Origin: Chloroflexota bacterium
GTDB lineage: Bacteria > Chloroflexota > Limnocylindria > Limnocylindrales > CSP1-4
Assembly (NCBI GenBank): GCA_003158875.1
Contig: PMLK01000080.1
Span: forward strand, 1 to 35,598
DNA length: 35,598 nucleotides
Reading direction: 5' to 3'
Shown here: piece after piece, positions 1 through 8,417 of the stretch
How the letters are laid out: each line of letters begins with the position of its first letter
How positions within the stretch are numbered: position 1 is the first letter of the stretch
The notes under the pieces: generated by a model
What the model was told of the DNA's origin: nothing
The model's database searches: none
Seen by the model: only the letters and a program-made list of their open reading frames with translations
Program-made: the position numbers and the translations under genes

Positions 1-585
1 CTGGGCGATGTTGTCCAGGATTTCGACTTCGCGAGGCGACAGCGGGGCGAAGATCGGAGCCGCCTCCTGGCCGTAGATCGCCAGTTCGCGGAATTCCTTG
101 AGAACGCGGCTGGCCACTGCCGGCTTGGCAAAGACCTTGTCGTTGATCAGGTATTCGCCACCCGCGACCCGGAGGATGATGGTGACGAGGTCCTGCGGGT
201 TGACGTCCTTCAGGATGAAGGCTGCGGCTCCGGCTTTGATGGCGTCGAAGAGCGCGTCCTCGTCCTCGTTGACCGCAAGCACGATGATCCCCGCCGACGG
301 CAGTTCGCGCTTGATTCGTTGCGTGGTCTCGATGCCGCCCGGGGCGGGCAACGAGAGGTCCATCAGGATGATGTCGGGCGATAGCTGGACCGACAGGTCG
401 AAGGCGCTTCGGGTGTCATCGGCCTCGCCGATGATCTCGAAACTGCTCTCCTGTTCCAGGATGTTGCGCATGCCCACTCGGAACAGCGCGTGGTCGTCCA
501 CGAGAAGGATCGTGGTCTTTTCTCCGGGGCGGCCACCCGGCCCCGGCCGGCGGCGTTCCGGTCCGGCGTAGTCGATCGAACTCAT
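1..585 (-). CDS. NarL/FixJ-family response regulator, partial (C-terminus beyond window)
   Basis: This is a two-component response regulator, cut off by the window start after 195 residues. The reverse-strand translation shows a receiver domain: acidic pair D30-D31 (LLVDDH), phospho-acceptor D76 in the context IILMDLSLP, and the conserved lysine K126 (FILKD). The last visible residues, LSPREVEIL, are the start of a LuxR/NarL-type helix-turn-helix, so the protein should bind DNA once phosphorylated. The ATG at 585 overlaps the stop of the upstream kinase as ATGA, which makes that kinase its obvious partner. About 23 Pro/Gly/Arg-rich residues precede the receiver fold. One oddity: the Thr/Ser that normally follows the fourth beta strand is Ala104 (IIVLAVNED), which could weaken the phosphorylation-coupled switch. 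The family is certain; the target genes are unknown. Confidence 0.93.
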   Translation of the reverse strand, partial: MSSIDYAGPERRRPGPGGRPGEKTTILLVDDHALFRVGMRNILEQESSFEIIGEADDTRSAFDLSVQLSPDIILMDLSLPAPGGIETTQRIKRELPSAGIIVLAVNEDEDALFDAIKAGAAAFILKDVNPQDLVTIILRVAGGEYLINDKVFAKPAVASRVLKEFRELAIYGQEAAPIFAPLSPREVEILDNIAQ

Positions 586-1685
586 TCGTTCTCCTCTCCC
601 ACTGGAATCGACAAGCTGACGACCGTTCCGCCGCCAGGTCGGGACCGTACCTCGAACTGCGCTCCTACGAGCTCAGCTCGTTCTCGCATGAACTGAAGAC
701 CGAAGTTCCGCCGTCCTCTGGCGGCAACCGCGCCAACCTCGAAACCGCGGCCGTCATCCGTGACCTCCATGATCCATGTTGACGACTCGAGTCGCGTAGA
801 TACGACAGTACGACTTGCGGCGGCATGCTTGCGGACGTTCTGGAGCGCTTCTTGCACGATTCGCAATACGGCGGTCTGCTGTGTCGGGTTCAGCCCCTCC
901 GCCGAAGCGGTCAAATCCGTCTGAACGGTGGCGCCTGCCAGAGCCGACATGCTCTCGACGGCGTCGACGATGGAGCCATCCAACCCCAGCTCGTCGAGCA
1001 GCGGCGGCCTCAGCTGGCTGATGAATGTTCGGACCTCACCCAGTTCGCGCCGCAGGATCTCACGCAGGAAATGCAGCTCGCTGGCGGCCATTCTGACGTC
1101 CTCGCCCAGGACCCGCTCGATGTATTCGACCTGGAAGATGGCGTTGGAGAGAGCCTGGGCCGGCCCGTCGTGTACTTCCTGGGCGAGGCGCGAGCGCTCG
1201 GCCTCCTGGGCCTGGACGACGCGCATCTGCATGTCCGTGGCCAGTCCGGCGTTGGCGATGAGGCTGGCGTCGCCGCGTTCCAGGAACAGCCAGGCGTTTT
1301 CCATGCTCCGAACGGACAGCTCGAGCTTGGAGAGTTCCTGCTGATGATGGCCCAGGTCGGAAGTCAGCCGCTCCACCTCGGTCCGCAGGGCTTTGTGGCG
1401 CGCGTCGTCGGCTCCGGCTTCGGCCGCGGCCGCTGGGTCTCCGTCTTCGCTACTCAATAGCGGAGCGCGATCGGCGACTTCCAGTTCGTCGCGCAGGCGG
1501 TGCCACCGACCGAGAGTGTCGCGATAAGCCTCGCGGTATCTCTCGGTGACTGAGCGAAGGTTGTTGGCGCCGTATCCCAGCGTCGATTTCGCTTCGGCGT
1601 ATAGCTCGTCGAAGCGTGAATCGCGCGATTCTGCGGCGCCTCGTGCAGGGTCCATACCGTTCGGAGTATACGAGGCCTCTCTCAT
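582..1685 (-). CDS. Soluble DegS/NarX-like sensor histidine kinase (HisKA_3)
   Basis: A 367-residue histidine kinase without membrane segments, so it is probably a cytoplasmic sensor. The N-terminal 150 residues are helical and charged, resembling the coiled-coil sensor of DegS. A HisKA_3 dimerisation domain follows, with phospho-acceptor H172 in the motif EVHDGPAQAL, then an HATPase domain with the N box (IVQEALQNVRKHA), a G1 box (DDGRGFEV) and a second glycine-rich segment near the C-terminus. I chose ATG 1685 because it forms an ATGA overlap with the stop of the upstream glycosyltransferase gene; a TTG at 1691 would add two residues. Its own stop overlaps the response regulator start, so kinase and regulator are translationally coupled. 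The signal is unknown. Coupling to two glycosyltransferase genes suggests an envelope-related cue, which is inference. Confidence 0.93.
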   Translation of the reverse strand: MREASYTPNGMDPARGAAESRDSRFDELYAEAKSTLGYGANNLRSVTERYREAYRDTLGRWHRLRDELEVADRAPLLSSEDGDPAAAAEAGADDARHKALRTEVERLTSDLGHHQQELSKLELSVRSMENAWLFLERGDASLIANAGLATDMQMRVVQAQEAERSRLAQEVHDGPAQALSNAIFQVEYIERVLGEDVRMAASELHFLREILRRELGEVRTFISQLRPPLLDELGLDGSIVDAVESMSALAGATVQTDLTASAEGLNPTQQTAVLRIVQEALQNVRKHAAASRTVVSTRLESSTWIMEVTDDGRGFEVGAVAARGRRNFGLQFMRERAELVGAQFEVRSRPGGGTVVSLSIPVGEENE

Positions 1686-3376
1686 GGGCAACCGATCCTA
1701 AACACGTGAATCGATGCCAGGGGTGAGTCTTTCTGGGGTTTTGCGCTCGACGCATCGCTGAGGGGCACTTCGCGGAAGCATTCAGCCGCCGCTCCGCCAC
1801 GACTCAGGACCCCGGGCCAATCGCGATTCGCTTCGTCGCCTACGACAAGCAGCTTCGCCCCGAACCTGTCGGCGAGGTTGAGAACCGATGCCGGCGACTC
1901 GTCGGGCAAGGCGAGGGTCCGGACGTGTGCGGACTCGGCCAGCCAGATCGGGGCATCGGTGATGACCGGCGCCGAGTCGTCCAGAGGCACACCCGCCCGG
2001 GCCATTGCGGCGGGAAGGGCCGCGTATCGGGCGGACGTGTCGGTCGCCTGATGCGCAATTTCCGTCACTGAAACGAAGCACAGCGGCACCGTCGACGCGA
2101 GCGCGAGAGCGGGACCGAGCCAGGCCACGGGTCTGGTCCAGTGACGGATCCGGCCGATTCGGACGACGAGTTGGTCGAGGGCGGCGACACAGCAGACGAC
2201 CGCGAGCACCAACCCGCTACCGGCGGCGTGGAGGTAGGTTCCCGATAGGGTGGCGACCGGAAAGGCCAGACTCGTCACGACGAACGTAGTCGCGGAGACG
2301 AGCAGCAGTGGCCGCAGTGCGCGGCGGCGTGACGCCCACGGGAGTGCCAGCAGGGCGATCGGGACGACCGGAAACGCGGGAACTGCCAGGACCGCGAGGA
2401 AGTCGTGGGCCAGGCCAAGCCCGTATACGCCGGCGAGAGTCGCGGGCCCCTGACCGAGGAAGCGGCCGAGCGACGGGCTGTCCTGGTAGGCGAACACGTC
2501 GGTGTAGCGAATGAAGAAAGCGTTGCCGATCGATTGACCGGGCAGTGGCGTTCCGAATGCCAGCCAGTCGCGGACGAGCCACGGGACCACGACGGCGATG
2601 GCGATAGCGGCCGGAATGGCGATCAACGCGAGTCGGCGTCGCCGGCTGCCCTGCGTCCAGAACCAGGCGACGCCGCCCCACGATAGGGCCAGCCAGATGG
2701 CCTCGCTGCGAGTCAGGGCCGCACAGCCGAGCAGCAAACCCAGGGCGATGAGACGGCGGTCGACCCTGCGAGAGGGCGCGGAGGTGGCTGCCGGGGGAGC
2801 CTGCGGTGCGGTCTTCGGGGAATTCCGGGGCGCGGTCTCCGCAGCCGCGAGGCGAGTCATGAGCAAGCACGCCGCCAGCGATAGGGCCGTGAACAGGGCC
2901 GTGGAATCGGGCAGAGCTCCGAACACGACCAGCGGCCCCAGCGACGCCGCCAGCAACCCAGATCCCACGGCCATGGTTCGGGCCCGTCCCACGGGCAATC
3001 GCATTTCCGCAGCCACGTCGGCCGCGACGCGCCACGCCATAACCGCCACGAGCGAACTCGCCACGACGGACACGAGCTGGGCGGCTCGGAACCAGTTGCC
3101 CGCTCCCGCAAGCGCCACGGGGATTGCCTCGAGCAACGACGGCAGCGGCATCCAGATTTCGAACGCGGCGCGGGGCACGATCAGCGGCTGGGTCTGGTAG
3201 CTCCACAACGCGTCGGAGATGAGCCCGCGCCCCTCTGCCAGGTTGCGCGCGACTCCGGCGTAGTACGCGGTGTCTTCCGGAACGGGGAATGCCACCGCGG
3301 CCGCGGCGGCGATCCTGATCGCGAGTGCGATCGCGAAGACTGCAGCGGCGCTGAGCCAGGCTTCGCGGCGGCTCAT
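1682..3376 (-). CDS. GT-C fold membrane glycosyltransferase, PMT/ArnT-like (paralogue A)
   Basis: A 564-residue polytopic membrane protein of the GT-C glycosyltransferase superfamily, which transfers sugars from polyprenyl-phosphate donors on the outer face of the membrane. A hydrophobic N-terminal helix (residues 8-31) is followed by an extracytoplasmic loop with the acidic segment PEDTAYY, where the family keeps its catalytic carboxylate, and then by about ten hydrophobic helices. The last 110 residues form a soluble domain. The first 120 residues align by eye with the next upstream gene (shared pattern D..YY..VAR.L..G.G...D..WS and WMPL), so the two are tandem paralogues. The start ATG overlaps the upstream stop as ATGA, and the gene's own stop overlaps the kinase start. 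Residues 185-205 are Ala/Pro-rich. Acceptor and sugar cannot be deduced. Confidence 0.82.
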   Translation of the reverse strand: MSRREAWLSAAAVFAIALAIRIAAAAAVAFPVPEDTAYYAGVARNLAEGRGLISDALWSYQTQPLIVPRAAFEIWMPLPSLLEAIPVALAGAGNWFRAAQLVSVVASSLVAVMAWRVAADVAAEMRLPVGRARTMAVGSGLLAASLGPLVVFGALPDSTALFTALSLAACLLMTRLAAAETAPRNSPKTAPQAPPAATSAPSRRVDRRLIALGLLLGCAALTRSEAIWLALSWGGVAWFWTQGSRRRRLALIAIPAAIAIAVVVPWLVRDWLAFGTPLPGQSIGNAFFIRYTDVFAYQDSPSLGRFLGQGPATLAGVYGLGLAHDFLAVLAVPAFPVVPIALLALPWASRRRALRPLLLVSATTFVVTSLAFPVATLSGTYLHAAGSGLVLAVVCCVAALDQLVVRIGRIRHWTRPVAWLGPALALASTVPLCFVSVTEIAHQATDTSARYAALPAAMARAGVPLDDSAPVITDAPIWLAESAHVRTLALPDESPASVLNLADRFGAKLLVVGDEANRDWPGVLSRGGAAAECFREVPLSDASSAKPQKDSPLASIHVFRIGCP

Positions 3377-5124
3377 GGCGCTCGGCCGCCCAGAGTTGCG
3401 CCGCCCAGAGTTGCGCCGCCCGCGATCGCCGGACCGGTCGGGGAGCCGCAGCGCGTGTCGCCGGGCCGGGTGCAGACTGGATAGACCGCCAGGGTTGGGG
3501 CGTTGTCGGAGGCCGCGTCGCCGGATCTTGGCCCCGTGTATGGAATGACGTACATCGGTGCGCCGAGCCAGACCGGCCGGACCTGACCCTCGAGGACGGG
3601 GATAAGTGGCGTCACGATGTGGGCCCGCTCAATGACGAGCCAGCGGATGTCGTAGTCGGCGGCCACTTCGCCGATCACCTCGAGCGAGTCGTTGGGCGTG
3701 ACCACGCCGCCGTGCCCGGTGAAGTACTCGATGCCGCCCGGATCGGCGCTGAGCACGAGATCCGACGCGGGGGCCGCCGCAAGGTCCAGGGCGTAACCGG
3801 CGGCCAGCATGTTGTCCCGATCGGCATTCCACGACGGTATTCCCATCGCGGTGAAGGCAGCGGCGTTGATCGCGACGGCGGCCAGCGCCGACACCAGAAA
3901 CAGGCGAGTGGCGCCATCCTCCGTCCAGGTCGGCCGATGGCGAGCGGCCCAGCGAGCGGCGATCACGGTCCCTTCGAACACCAGGATGAATGTGAACGGA
4001 ACCATGGCCACGGCCGAATGAAGGAACGTCCCGTAAGGGACGTGCACGGCGAAGAGCAAGCCCGATGCGGCGAACAGGAGGATGGCGTATACGAAGAACG
4101 GTCCAAAGTCCACGGAGCGCCGCCGAGCCCAGCCGCCGATCAGGGCGAAAGGGGCGAGCACGATCGGGATGGCGATCACGAAGTAGATCTGCAGGGCCGA
4201 GACGAGCCCCAGGACGCGGCTCTGGAGCAGCGGCCCGATGCCCTGGCTCAAGAAGCCGGACAGCGACGTGTCGCTGGTTACGCTGTCGAGCTGCTCGTAA
4301 GTCTGAATGAACAGGATTCGGCCCGAAGTAGATGACGGCGAGATGCTGCCGAATACCGCCAGCTGGCGCAGATACCACGGCCCGACGGCGAGTAGGAACA
4401 GACCGAAGCAGGCGACTGCGTAACGCCACGGTATGGCCGGGTGGCGCGTTCCCTTCGATCGCCACGTCCGCCAGCGGTCCCAGCAGAATGCCAGCCCCAC
4501 GGCCCCGCCAAGCAGGACCCCGTCGTTCCGCGTCAGGGTGGCGAGGCCAACCAGCAAACCGGCCAGGGCGAACGACCAACGCTTGCCCCTGAGCCCGCGC
4601 GCGGCCAACCATAACGCCGCAGTGCCGAGTGGCTGGAAGATGGAAAGGGTGTCCGGTTGGGCCATGAAGAGAGTCGCGGCAGCGGGCACGGCCACGGCGA
4701 TGCCTGCGGCCAGAGCCACGCGGGACGAGCAACCGATCTCGCGGGCCAGCAGCCACGTCAGCGGCGCGGCCAGCGATCCGATGACGATGAACGGGATCGC
4801 CGAGGCGAGGGCCGTGGGTCCCAGCAGCCACATCGTCGGCAGCTGGAGTATCGCGGCCAGCGGCATCCAATGAGCGTTGCTCGGAATCGGAAGCATGGGG
4901 TGGGCCGGAATCCGGCCGCCGACGTCGACGAACGACCATATGAAGTCGATGTTGAAGCCGTGTCCGGCCTGGAGCGCCCGCGCAACTTCGACGTAGTAGT
5001 ACGAGTCGGGGTAGGCGGCATCGGGGTGCAGCCCGAATACGAGACCCCGGACCAACAGGGCCAGCGCGAAGAGTCCGAATGGGATGCGCACGGCACGAGA
5101 GCGTAGCATCCAGGCCGGTCTCAC
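3373..5124 (-). CDS. GT-C fold membrane glycosyltransferase, PMT/ArnT-like (paralogue B)
   Basis: A 583-residue polytopic membrane protein and first gene of the minus-strand operon. A first hydrophobic helix (about residues 13-30) leads into a loop with YPDSYYY, matching the acidic loop of GT-C enzymes, then a WMPL segment and many hydrophobic helices. A C-terminal soluble domain of about 120 residues contains DYDIRWLVIERAH. It is a clear paralogue of the following gene, with the same order of motifs. The start given is GTG 5124. ATG 5109 is a good alternative, since GGTGAG lies about 10 nt before it. The C-terminal tail is a pentapeptide repeat (GGATL-GGATL-GGRAP) encoded by a perfect 15-bp tandem repeat at 3386-3415. 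Probable role: glycosylation of lipid, polysaccharide or protein outside the membrane; substrate unknown. Confidence 0.82.
   Translation of the reverse strand: MRPAWMLRSRAVRIPFGLFALALLVRGLVFGLHPDAAYPDSYYYVEVARALQAGHGFNIDFIWSFVDVGGRIPAHPMLPIPSNAHWMPLAAILQLPTMWLLGPTALASAIPFIVIGSLAAPLTWLLAREIGCSSRVALAAGIAVAVPAAATLFMAQPDTLSIFQPLGTAALWLAARGLRGKRWSFALAGLLVGLATLTRNDGVLLGGAVGLAFCWDRWRTWRSKGTRHPAIPWRYAVACFGLFLLAVGPWYLRQLAVFGSISPSSTSGRILFIQTYEQLDSVTSDTSLSGFLSQGIGPLLQSRVLGLVSALQIYFVIAIPIVLAPFALIGGWARRRSVDFGPFFVYAILLFAASGLLFAVHVPYGTFLHSAVAMVPFTFILVFEGTVIAARWAARHRPTWTEDGATRLFLVSALAAVAINAAAFTAMGIPSWNADRDNMLAAGYALDLAAAPASDLVLSADPGGIEYFTGHGGVVTPNDSLEVIGEVAADYDIRWLVIERAHIVTPLIPVLEGQVRPVWLGAPMYVIPYTGPRSGDAASDNAPTLAVYPVCTRPGDTRCGSPTGPAIAGGATLGGATLGGRAP
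3386..3415. repeat. 15-bp perfect tandem duplication inside a glycosyltransferase gene
   Basis: Two perfect copies of CCGCCCAGAGTTGCG (3386-3400 and 3401-3415), followed by the start of a third. They are in frame and encode the repeated GGATL tail of the upstream GT-C protein. Length changes here would add or remove five residues without shifting the frame. Confidence 0.9.
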
Positions 5125-5215
5125 CTGACTGGTACGAACGACCTATCGGTCCGGCCGGTGGAGTGGGACCAGGGCCCGCCTGACCGGACGCGCTCCGACA
5201 CCACCGACGGTGCCC

Positions 5216-5221
5216 TACACT
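5216..5221 (+). promoter_or_regulatory. -10 element of a probable leaderless promoter (GT2 gene)
   Basis: TACACT ends 7 nt before ATG 5229, and no purine-rich Shine-Dalgarno sequence lies between. Transcription would start at or next to the A of the start codon. No convincing -35 is visible. It is one of six such arrangements in the window. Confidence 0.5.
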
Positions 5222-5228
5222 CCCGCTC

Positions 5229-6038
5229 ATGGTTTCCAGCCTGTGCGTCGTTCTGCCCGCATACAACGAGGAGGGCCGCCTCGGGCCCGCGTTGGACGAG
5301 CTCTTCGCGTTTCTGTGCTCGCCACAAGCAGCTGGGCTCCCGGCCGAGGTAAGAGTGCTGGTAGTCGACGACGGCAGCACCGACGGAACCGCGGCGCTGG
5401 TGCGGGCTCGGCCCGAGTTTTCGGAAGCCGGCGCCGTGGCTTCGAGGCCGGGCTGCCCGACGCTGAGGTTGCTGGCCATCGGCCACGGCGGCAAGGGTTC
5501 CGCGGTTCGGGCGGGAATGCTCGCCTCCGATTGCGATCTGATCGTCTTCGCCGACGCGGATATGGCCACCCCGCCTGATCAGTTGATCAAACTGGTCGCG
5601 GCCCTTGAATCGGCCGACATCGCCCTGGGCAGCAGAATTCAGCCGGACGGGTCGGACATGCGGGCGACGCAGCCACCGTTCAGACGCCTTGTCGGCCGGA
5701 TCTTCCGGGTCGGTGCCCAAATCTGGGTCACCGGCGGCGTCCGCGACACGCAATGCGGCTTCAAGGGATTCACGCGCGCCGCCGCCCACGATCTGTTCGG
5801 CCGCTTGAAGGTCACGAGCATCGTCTTCGACGTCGACCTCATCTACCTGGCTCGTTGTCGCGGCTATCGAATTGCTGTGGTGCCGATCGTCTGGTCGGAC
5901 AGGCGCGGCTCGCGCATGCATGCGCGCCTTGGTCTGGCCCTGCGCGTCGCCTTCGATCTGTTCCGCATCCGCTTCGCCCACGTCGGCGTCCGCCGGTTGG
6001 ACCGTGAGGCCCGTCCCGAGGCTGAGCGCAGACCGTGA
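5229..6038 (+). CDS. GT2-family glycosyltransferase, dolichyl/polyprenyl-phosphate glucosyltransferase-like
   Basis: A 269-residue GT-A fold transferase most like the Alg5/DPM1-type enzymes that load a sugar onto polyprenyl phosphate. Visible motifs: the N-terminal nucleotide-binding segment VVLPAYNEE, VVDDGSTDGT, the metal-binding DADMATPP, then GSR and DTQCGFKGF, which are characteristic of this subgroup. There is no C-terminal membrane domain, so it probably acts at the inner membrane face as a peripheral enzyme. It could supply lipid-linked sugar donors to the GT-C enzymes encoded on either side, a pairing known for such families but inferred here. Its stop overlaps the next gene's start as GTGA, so the two are translationally coupled. 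It is divergent from the GT-C/two-component operon, with about 100 bp between. Confidence 0.87.
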   Translation: MVSSLCVVLPAYNEEGRLGPALDELFAFLCSPQAAGLPAEVRVLVVDDGSTDGTAALVRARPEFSEAGAVASRPGCPTLRLLAIGHGGKGSAVRAGMLASDCDLIVFADADMATPPDQLIKLVAALESADIALGSRIQPDGSDMRATQPPFRRLVGRIFRVGAQIWVTGGVRDTQCGFKGFTRAAAHDLFGRLKVTSIVFDVDLIYLARCRGYRIAVVPIVWSDRRGSRMHARLGLALRVAFDLFRIRFAHVGVRRLDREARPEAERRP

Positions 6039-7165
6039 GAAGTGCCCGGCCACGGCTCGCGGACTTGATCGCGCCGGTGGGCTCGGTGGCGCTGCTGCTC
6101 CTGACTATCGGCCTTGTCCTCTCCTCGGCCGGCAAGACTCTCGGTTACGACTACTCGTGCTACGAAGCCGCGGCCAGACATCTCGTCGACGGGAAGCCGA
6201 TCTACGACAACGCCTTCTCCGTCAACGTCGGAACGTGCCCCGGCACTTACACTTACCCGCCGGCCTTCGCCGCCGCCCTCGTTCCGTGGCTGCTGTTTGG
6301 GGGAGTGGCGGCAGGTGCGTGGTGCGTGGCTATGACTGCCTGCTTCCTTGCCGGAGTGGCGCTGTTGCCGGTAGGGCGCGACGTCCGCTGGACCGTGGTG
6401 GCCGTCGCCGCAATCGACTGGCCGCTGCTCTACGCCGTGAAGCTGGGCCAGGTTGAGCCGTTGCTGTTCCTCGGGTTCGCAGCCGCGTGGCGATGGCTGG
6501 ACCGGCCCTGGGTCGTCGGGACAGTGGCGGCGCTGGGTGGGCTGGTCAAGGTCCAGCCGGCCTTGCTCGGAGCGTGGGCTCTCGGAACTCGGCGATTTCG
6601 GGCGGTCGCGTGGACCGGGGCGGTTGGCGTGACGGCGGTGGCAGTCACGGCGGCCGTGACGGGGCTCGGAGCGTGGTCCGTATACGCCGATCTGCTGGCT
6701 GCCCTGAGCCGGCAATTGTCACTCGCCAACAACTACGCCCCGGGCGCAGTCGCCCATCTCGCCGGGGCATCGGACTCGGTGGCCGCGGCCGTCCAACTTG
6801 GGTCCCTGGTGCTGGCCGTGGCCGCTTTGGTTGCCGCGTGGCGCTGGATCTCGCCGGTCGGCTTCCTGCAGGCCACGATCGTGGTGAGCCAGCTGCTGTC
6901 GGCGCCGCTCCGCGACCACTACGAGGTTTTGCTGCTTCTGCCCGTGGCGTGGCTGGTGAGTCGCGGCCATAAGTGGGCGGCGGCGATCCCGCTGGTGGGC
7001 TGGCTGGCCCTCTTCGCCTTCGTGGACGGTCAGGCGCCATCCTGGCCCGCGGCCGCCAGCGTGCCCCTCGCGTTCTTTGGCGTGCTGGCGTTGGTGTTGT
7101 GGGAGGGCCGCCGGGAACGGCTCGTCTCTCTCCCGGCTGTGCGGGCAAACACCGCCACCGAGTAG
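6035..7165 (+). CDS. GT87-like (DUF2029) membrane mannosyltransferase
   Basis: A 376-residue polytopic membrane protein resembling GT87 polyprenol-phosphate-mannose-dependent transferases (PimE-like). A first hydrophobic helix (about 14-32) is followed by a periplasmic loop with GYDYSCYEAAARHL and GKPIYDN, then TYPPAFAAAL. The aspartate-containing first loop and the YPP motif are typical of the family. Eight or more further helices follow, among them VKLGQVEPLLFLGFAAA and LVKVQPALLGAW, resembling the conserved helix around the G-Q-x(2) and K-x-(Q/P)P positions of the family. It starts with GTG at 6035, overlapping the stop of the GT2 gene by 4 bp (GTGA). The adjacent GT2 enzyme is the natural candidate for producing its lipid-linked donor. 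The sugar is inferred from the family only. Confidence 0.82.
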   Translation: MRSARPRLADLIAPVGSVALLLLTIGLVLSSAGKTLGYDYSCYEAAARHLVDGKPIYDNAFSVNVGTCPGTYTYPPAFAAALVPWLLFGGVAAGAWCVAMTACFLAGVALLPVGRDVRWTVVAVAAIDWPLLYAVKLGQVEPLLFLGFAAAWRWLDRPWVVGTVAALGGLVKVQPALLGAWALGTRRFRAVAWTGAVGVTAVAVTAAVTGLGAWSVYADLLAALSRQLSLANNYAPGAVAHLAGASDSVAAAVQLGSLVLAVAALVAAWRWISPVGFLQATIVVSQLLSAPLRDHYEVLLLLPVAWLVSRGHKWAAAIPLVGWLALFAFVDGQAPSWPAAASVPLAFFGVLALVLWEGRRERLVSLPAVRANTATE

Positions 7166-7257
7166 TCGCCGGCGGCGCCGCGAAGCCCGGCTCGTACCAC
7201 GGCGTGGGCGGTCGTTCGCGCGGCAACCACTCCGCCGGCGCCTTGTGGACGTGGTGC

Positions 7258-7263
7258 TATCCT
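7258..7263 (+). promoter_or_regulatory. -10 element of a probable leaderless promoter (acyltransferase gene)
   Basis: TATCCT ends 6 nt before ATG 7270, with no Shine-Dalgarno sequence in between. The 104-bp gap after the preceding gene supports an independent promoter. No good -35 is seen. Confidence 0.5.
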
Positions 7264-7269
7264 CGGCCC

Positions 7270-8415
7270 ATGACCACCGATACCGGCGCACGCCTCGTCG
7301 CCGTTCGGCGCGCCTTCGACTCAATCCCGTCCGAAACATGGGACTCGCTGGTTGCCCGGACGCCCGCCGCGACTCCCTTCTCGCGACACTGCGTTCAGAG
7401 CGCGTGGTGGGATGCGTACGGCTCCACGGCTCACGATCAGACACTCGTGGTCGTGGATTCAGCGCGCGCCGATGAGATTGTCGGGATCGTGCCGCTCATG
7501 CATCGCCACGAGCTGGAACCCAGCGACGTCGCGGCGCGGACTACGATCCGCCAGCGCCCCGGCTGCGAGCTTCGCCCGGTACCCGCTTCCGCTACGGCTG
7601 TCTTCTTTGGGGCCAGCTATCACGCCGACTACGCCACGGTCCTGGCCGCCCCGACCGACTTGAGCTCCGTTTCCGAGGCCGTCGCCGCATTCCTGGCCAC
7701 TCAAGACGCCACGCATTGGGACGTGGTGGATTTGCGGCGGCTGCGGGCCGGAGATCTCGCCACGGACGCGCTCGCCAAGGCGCTCGAGTGGGAGGCGCCG
7801 TCGGCGGGCTGGGTCGTCACGCGGGAGCAGGAGGATGTCTGCCCCGTCGTGACATTCGCCGCCGGCGCCGACTTCGAGGCGTACCTGGGCACGCTCGGCG
7901 GCAAGGAAAGACACGAGATCAGACGCAAGGTTCGCCGAGCCGAGGCGGTTGGTCGAATCGTACTGGAGCCTTCCGCCAACCCTATCGACGACCTGGACGC
8001 GTTCGTGGAGCTGCATCAGAAGCGCTGGGGTGCCGAGGGCCTGTTCCCGCCGACGGCGGGAGGCGCCGCCAGCCGCCGCTTCTTCGAGGGTTTGTTCCGC
8101 GACTGCGCCGCAGTCGGGGTCGTGGAGTTGAACTTCTTGACGGTCGAGGGTCGCAGAATCGCTGCCGGAGTGACTTTCGACGATGGCAAGGTGATCTACT
8201 ACTACAACGCCGGCGTCGATCCGGACGCGCGGGAACTCTCGCCCGGAGTGGTCATGGTCGCGCGCTACATCGAACGGTCCATCCGGCTCGGTCGCGGACG
8301 CCTCGACTTCTTGCGTGGCGACGAGCCCTACAAGTACGAATGGGGAGCCGTGGACGAGCCCATAGAGCGGCTGCTGGTCCAACGAGTCACGGTTTCGGGC
8401 GAGGTGAACAGGTAA
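7270..8415 (+). CDS. FemAB/BioF2-like GNAT-fold acyltransferase (Acetyltransf_6)
   Basis: A 381-residue soluble protein of the double-GNAT FemAB/BioF2-like type that often occurs in polysaccharide clusters. The family signature is visible in the middle: a basic helix GGKERHEIRRKVRRAEA (about residues 210-226), then the segment with FVELHQKRWGAEGLF. A C-terminal GNAT half contains VIYYYNAGVDPDARELSPGVVMVARYIERS and ends in LDFLRGDEPYKYEWG, a typical C-terminal motif of this family. ATG 7270 was chosen because the family fold begins just after it and a -10-like hexamer sits directly upstream; in-frame codons further upstream lie inside the preceding gene. It is followed after 2 nt by the GT4 gene. 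It probably acylates or aminoacylates a glycan or lipid intermediate; the substrate is unknown. Confidence 0.78.
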   Translation: MTTDTGARLVAVRRAFDSIPSETWDSLVARTPAATPFSRHCVQSAWWDAYGSTAHDQTLVVVDSARADEIVGIVPLMHRHELEPSDVAARTTIRQRPGCELRPVPASATAVFFGASYHADYATVLAAPTDLSSVSEAVAAFLATQDATHWDVVDLRRLRAGDLATDALAKALEWEAPSAGWVVTREQEDVCPVVTFAAGADFEAYLGTLGGKERHEIRRKVRRAEAVGRIVLEPSANPIDDLDAFVELHQKRWGAEGLFPPTAGGAASRRFFEGLFRDCAAVGVVELNFLTVEGRRIAAGVTFDDGKVIYYYNAGVDPDARELSPGVVMVARYIERSIRLGRGRLDFLRGDEPYKYEWGAVDEPIERLLVQRVTVSGEVNR

Positions 8416-8417
8416 CG

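Noticed and set aside
3629-5569. 646-codon open frame on the minus strand overlapping the GT-C and GT2 genes
   Set aside because: It is out of frame with two well-supported genes, and its Arg/Pro/Gly-rich product is typical shadow sequence.
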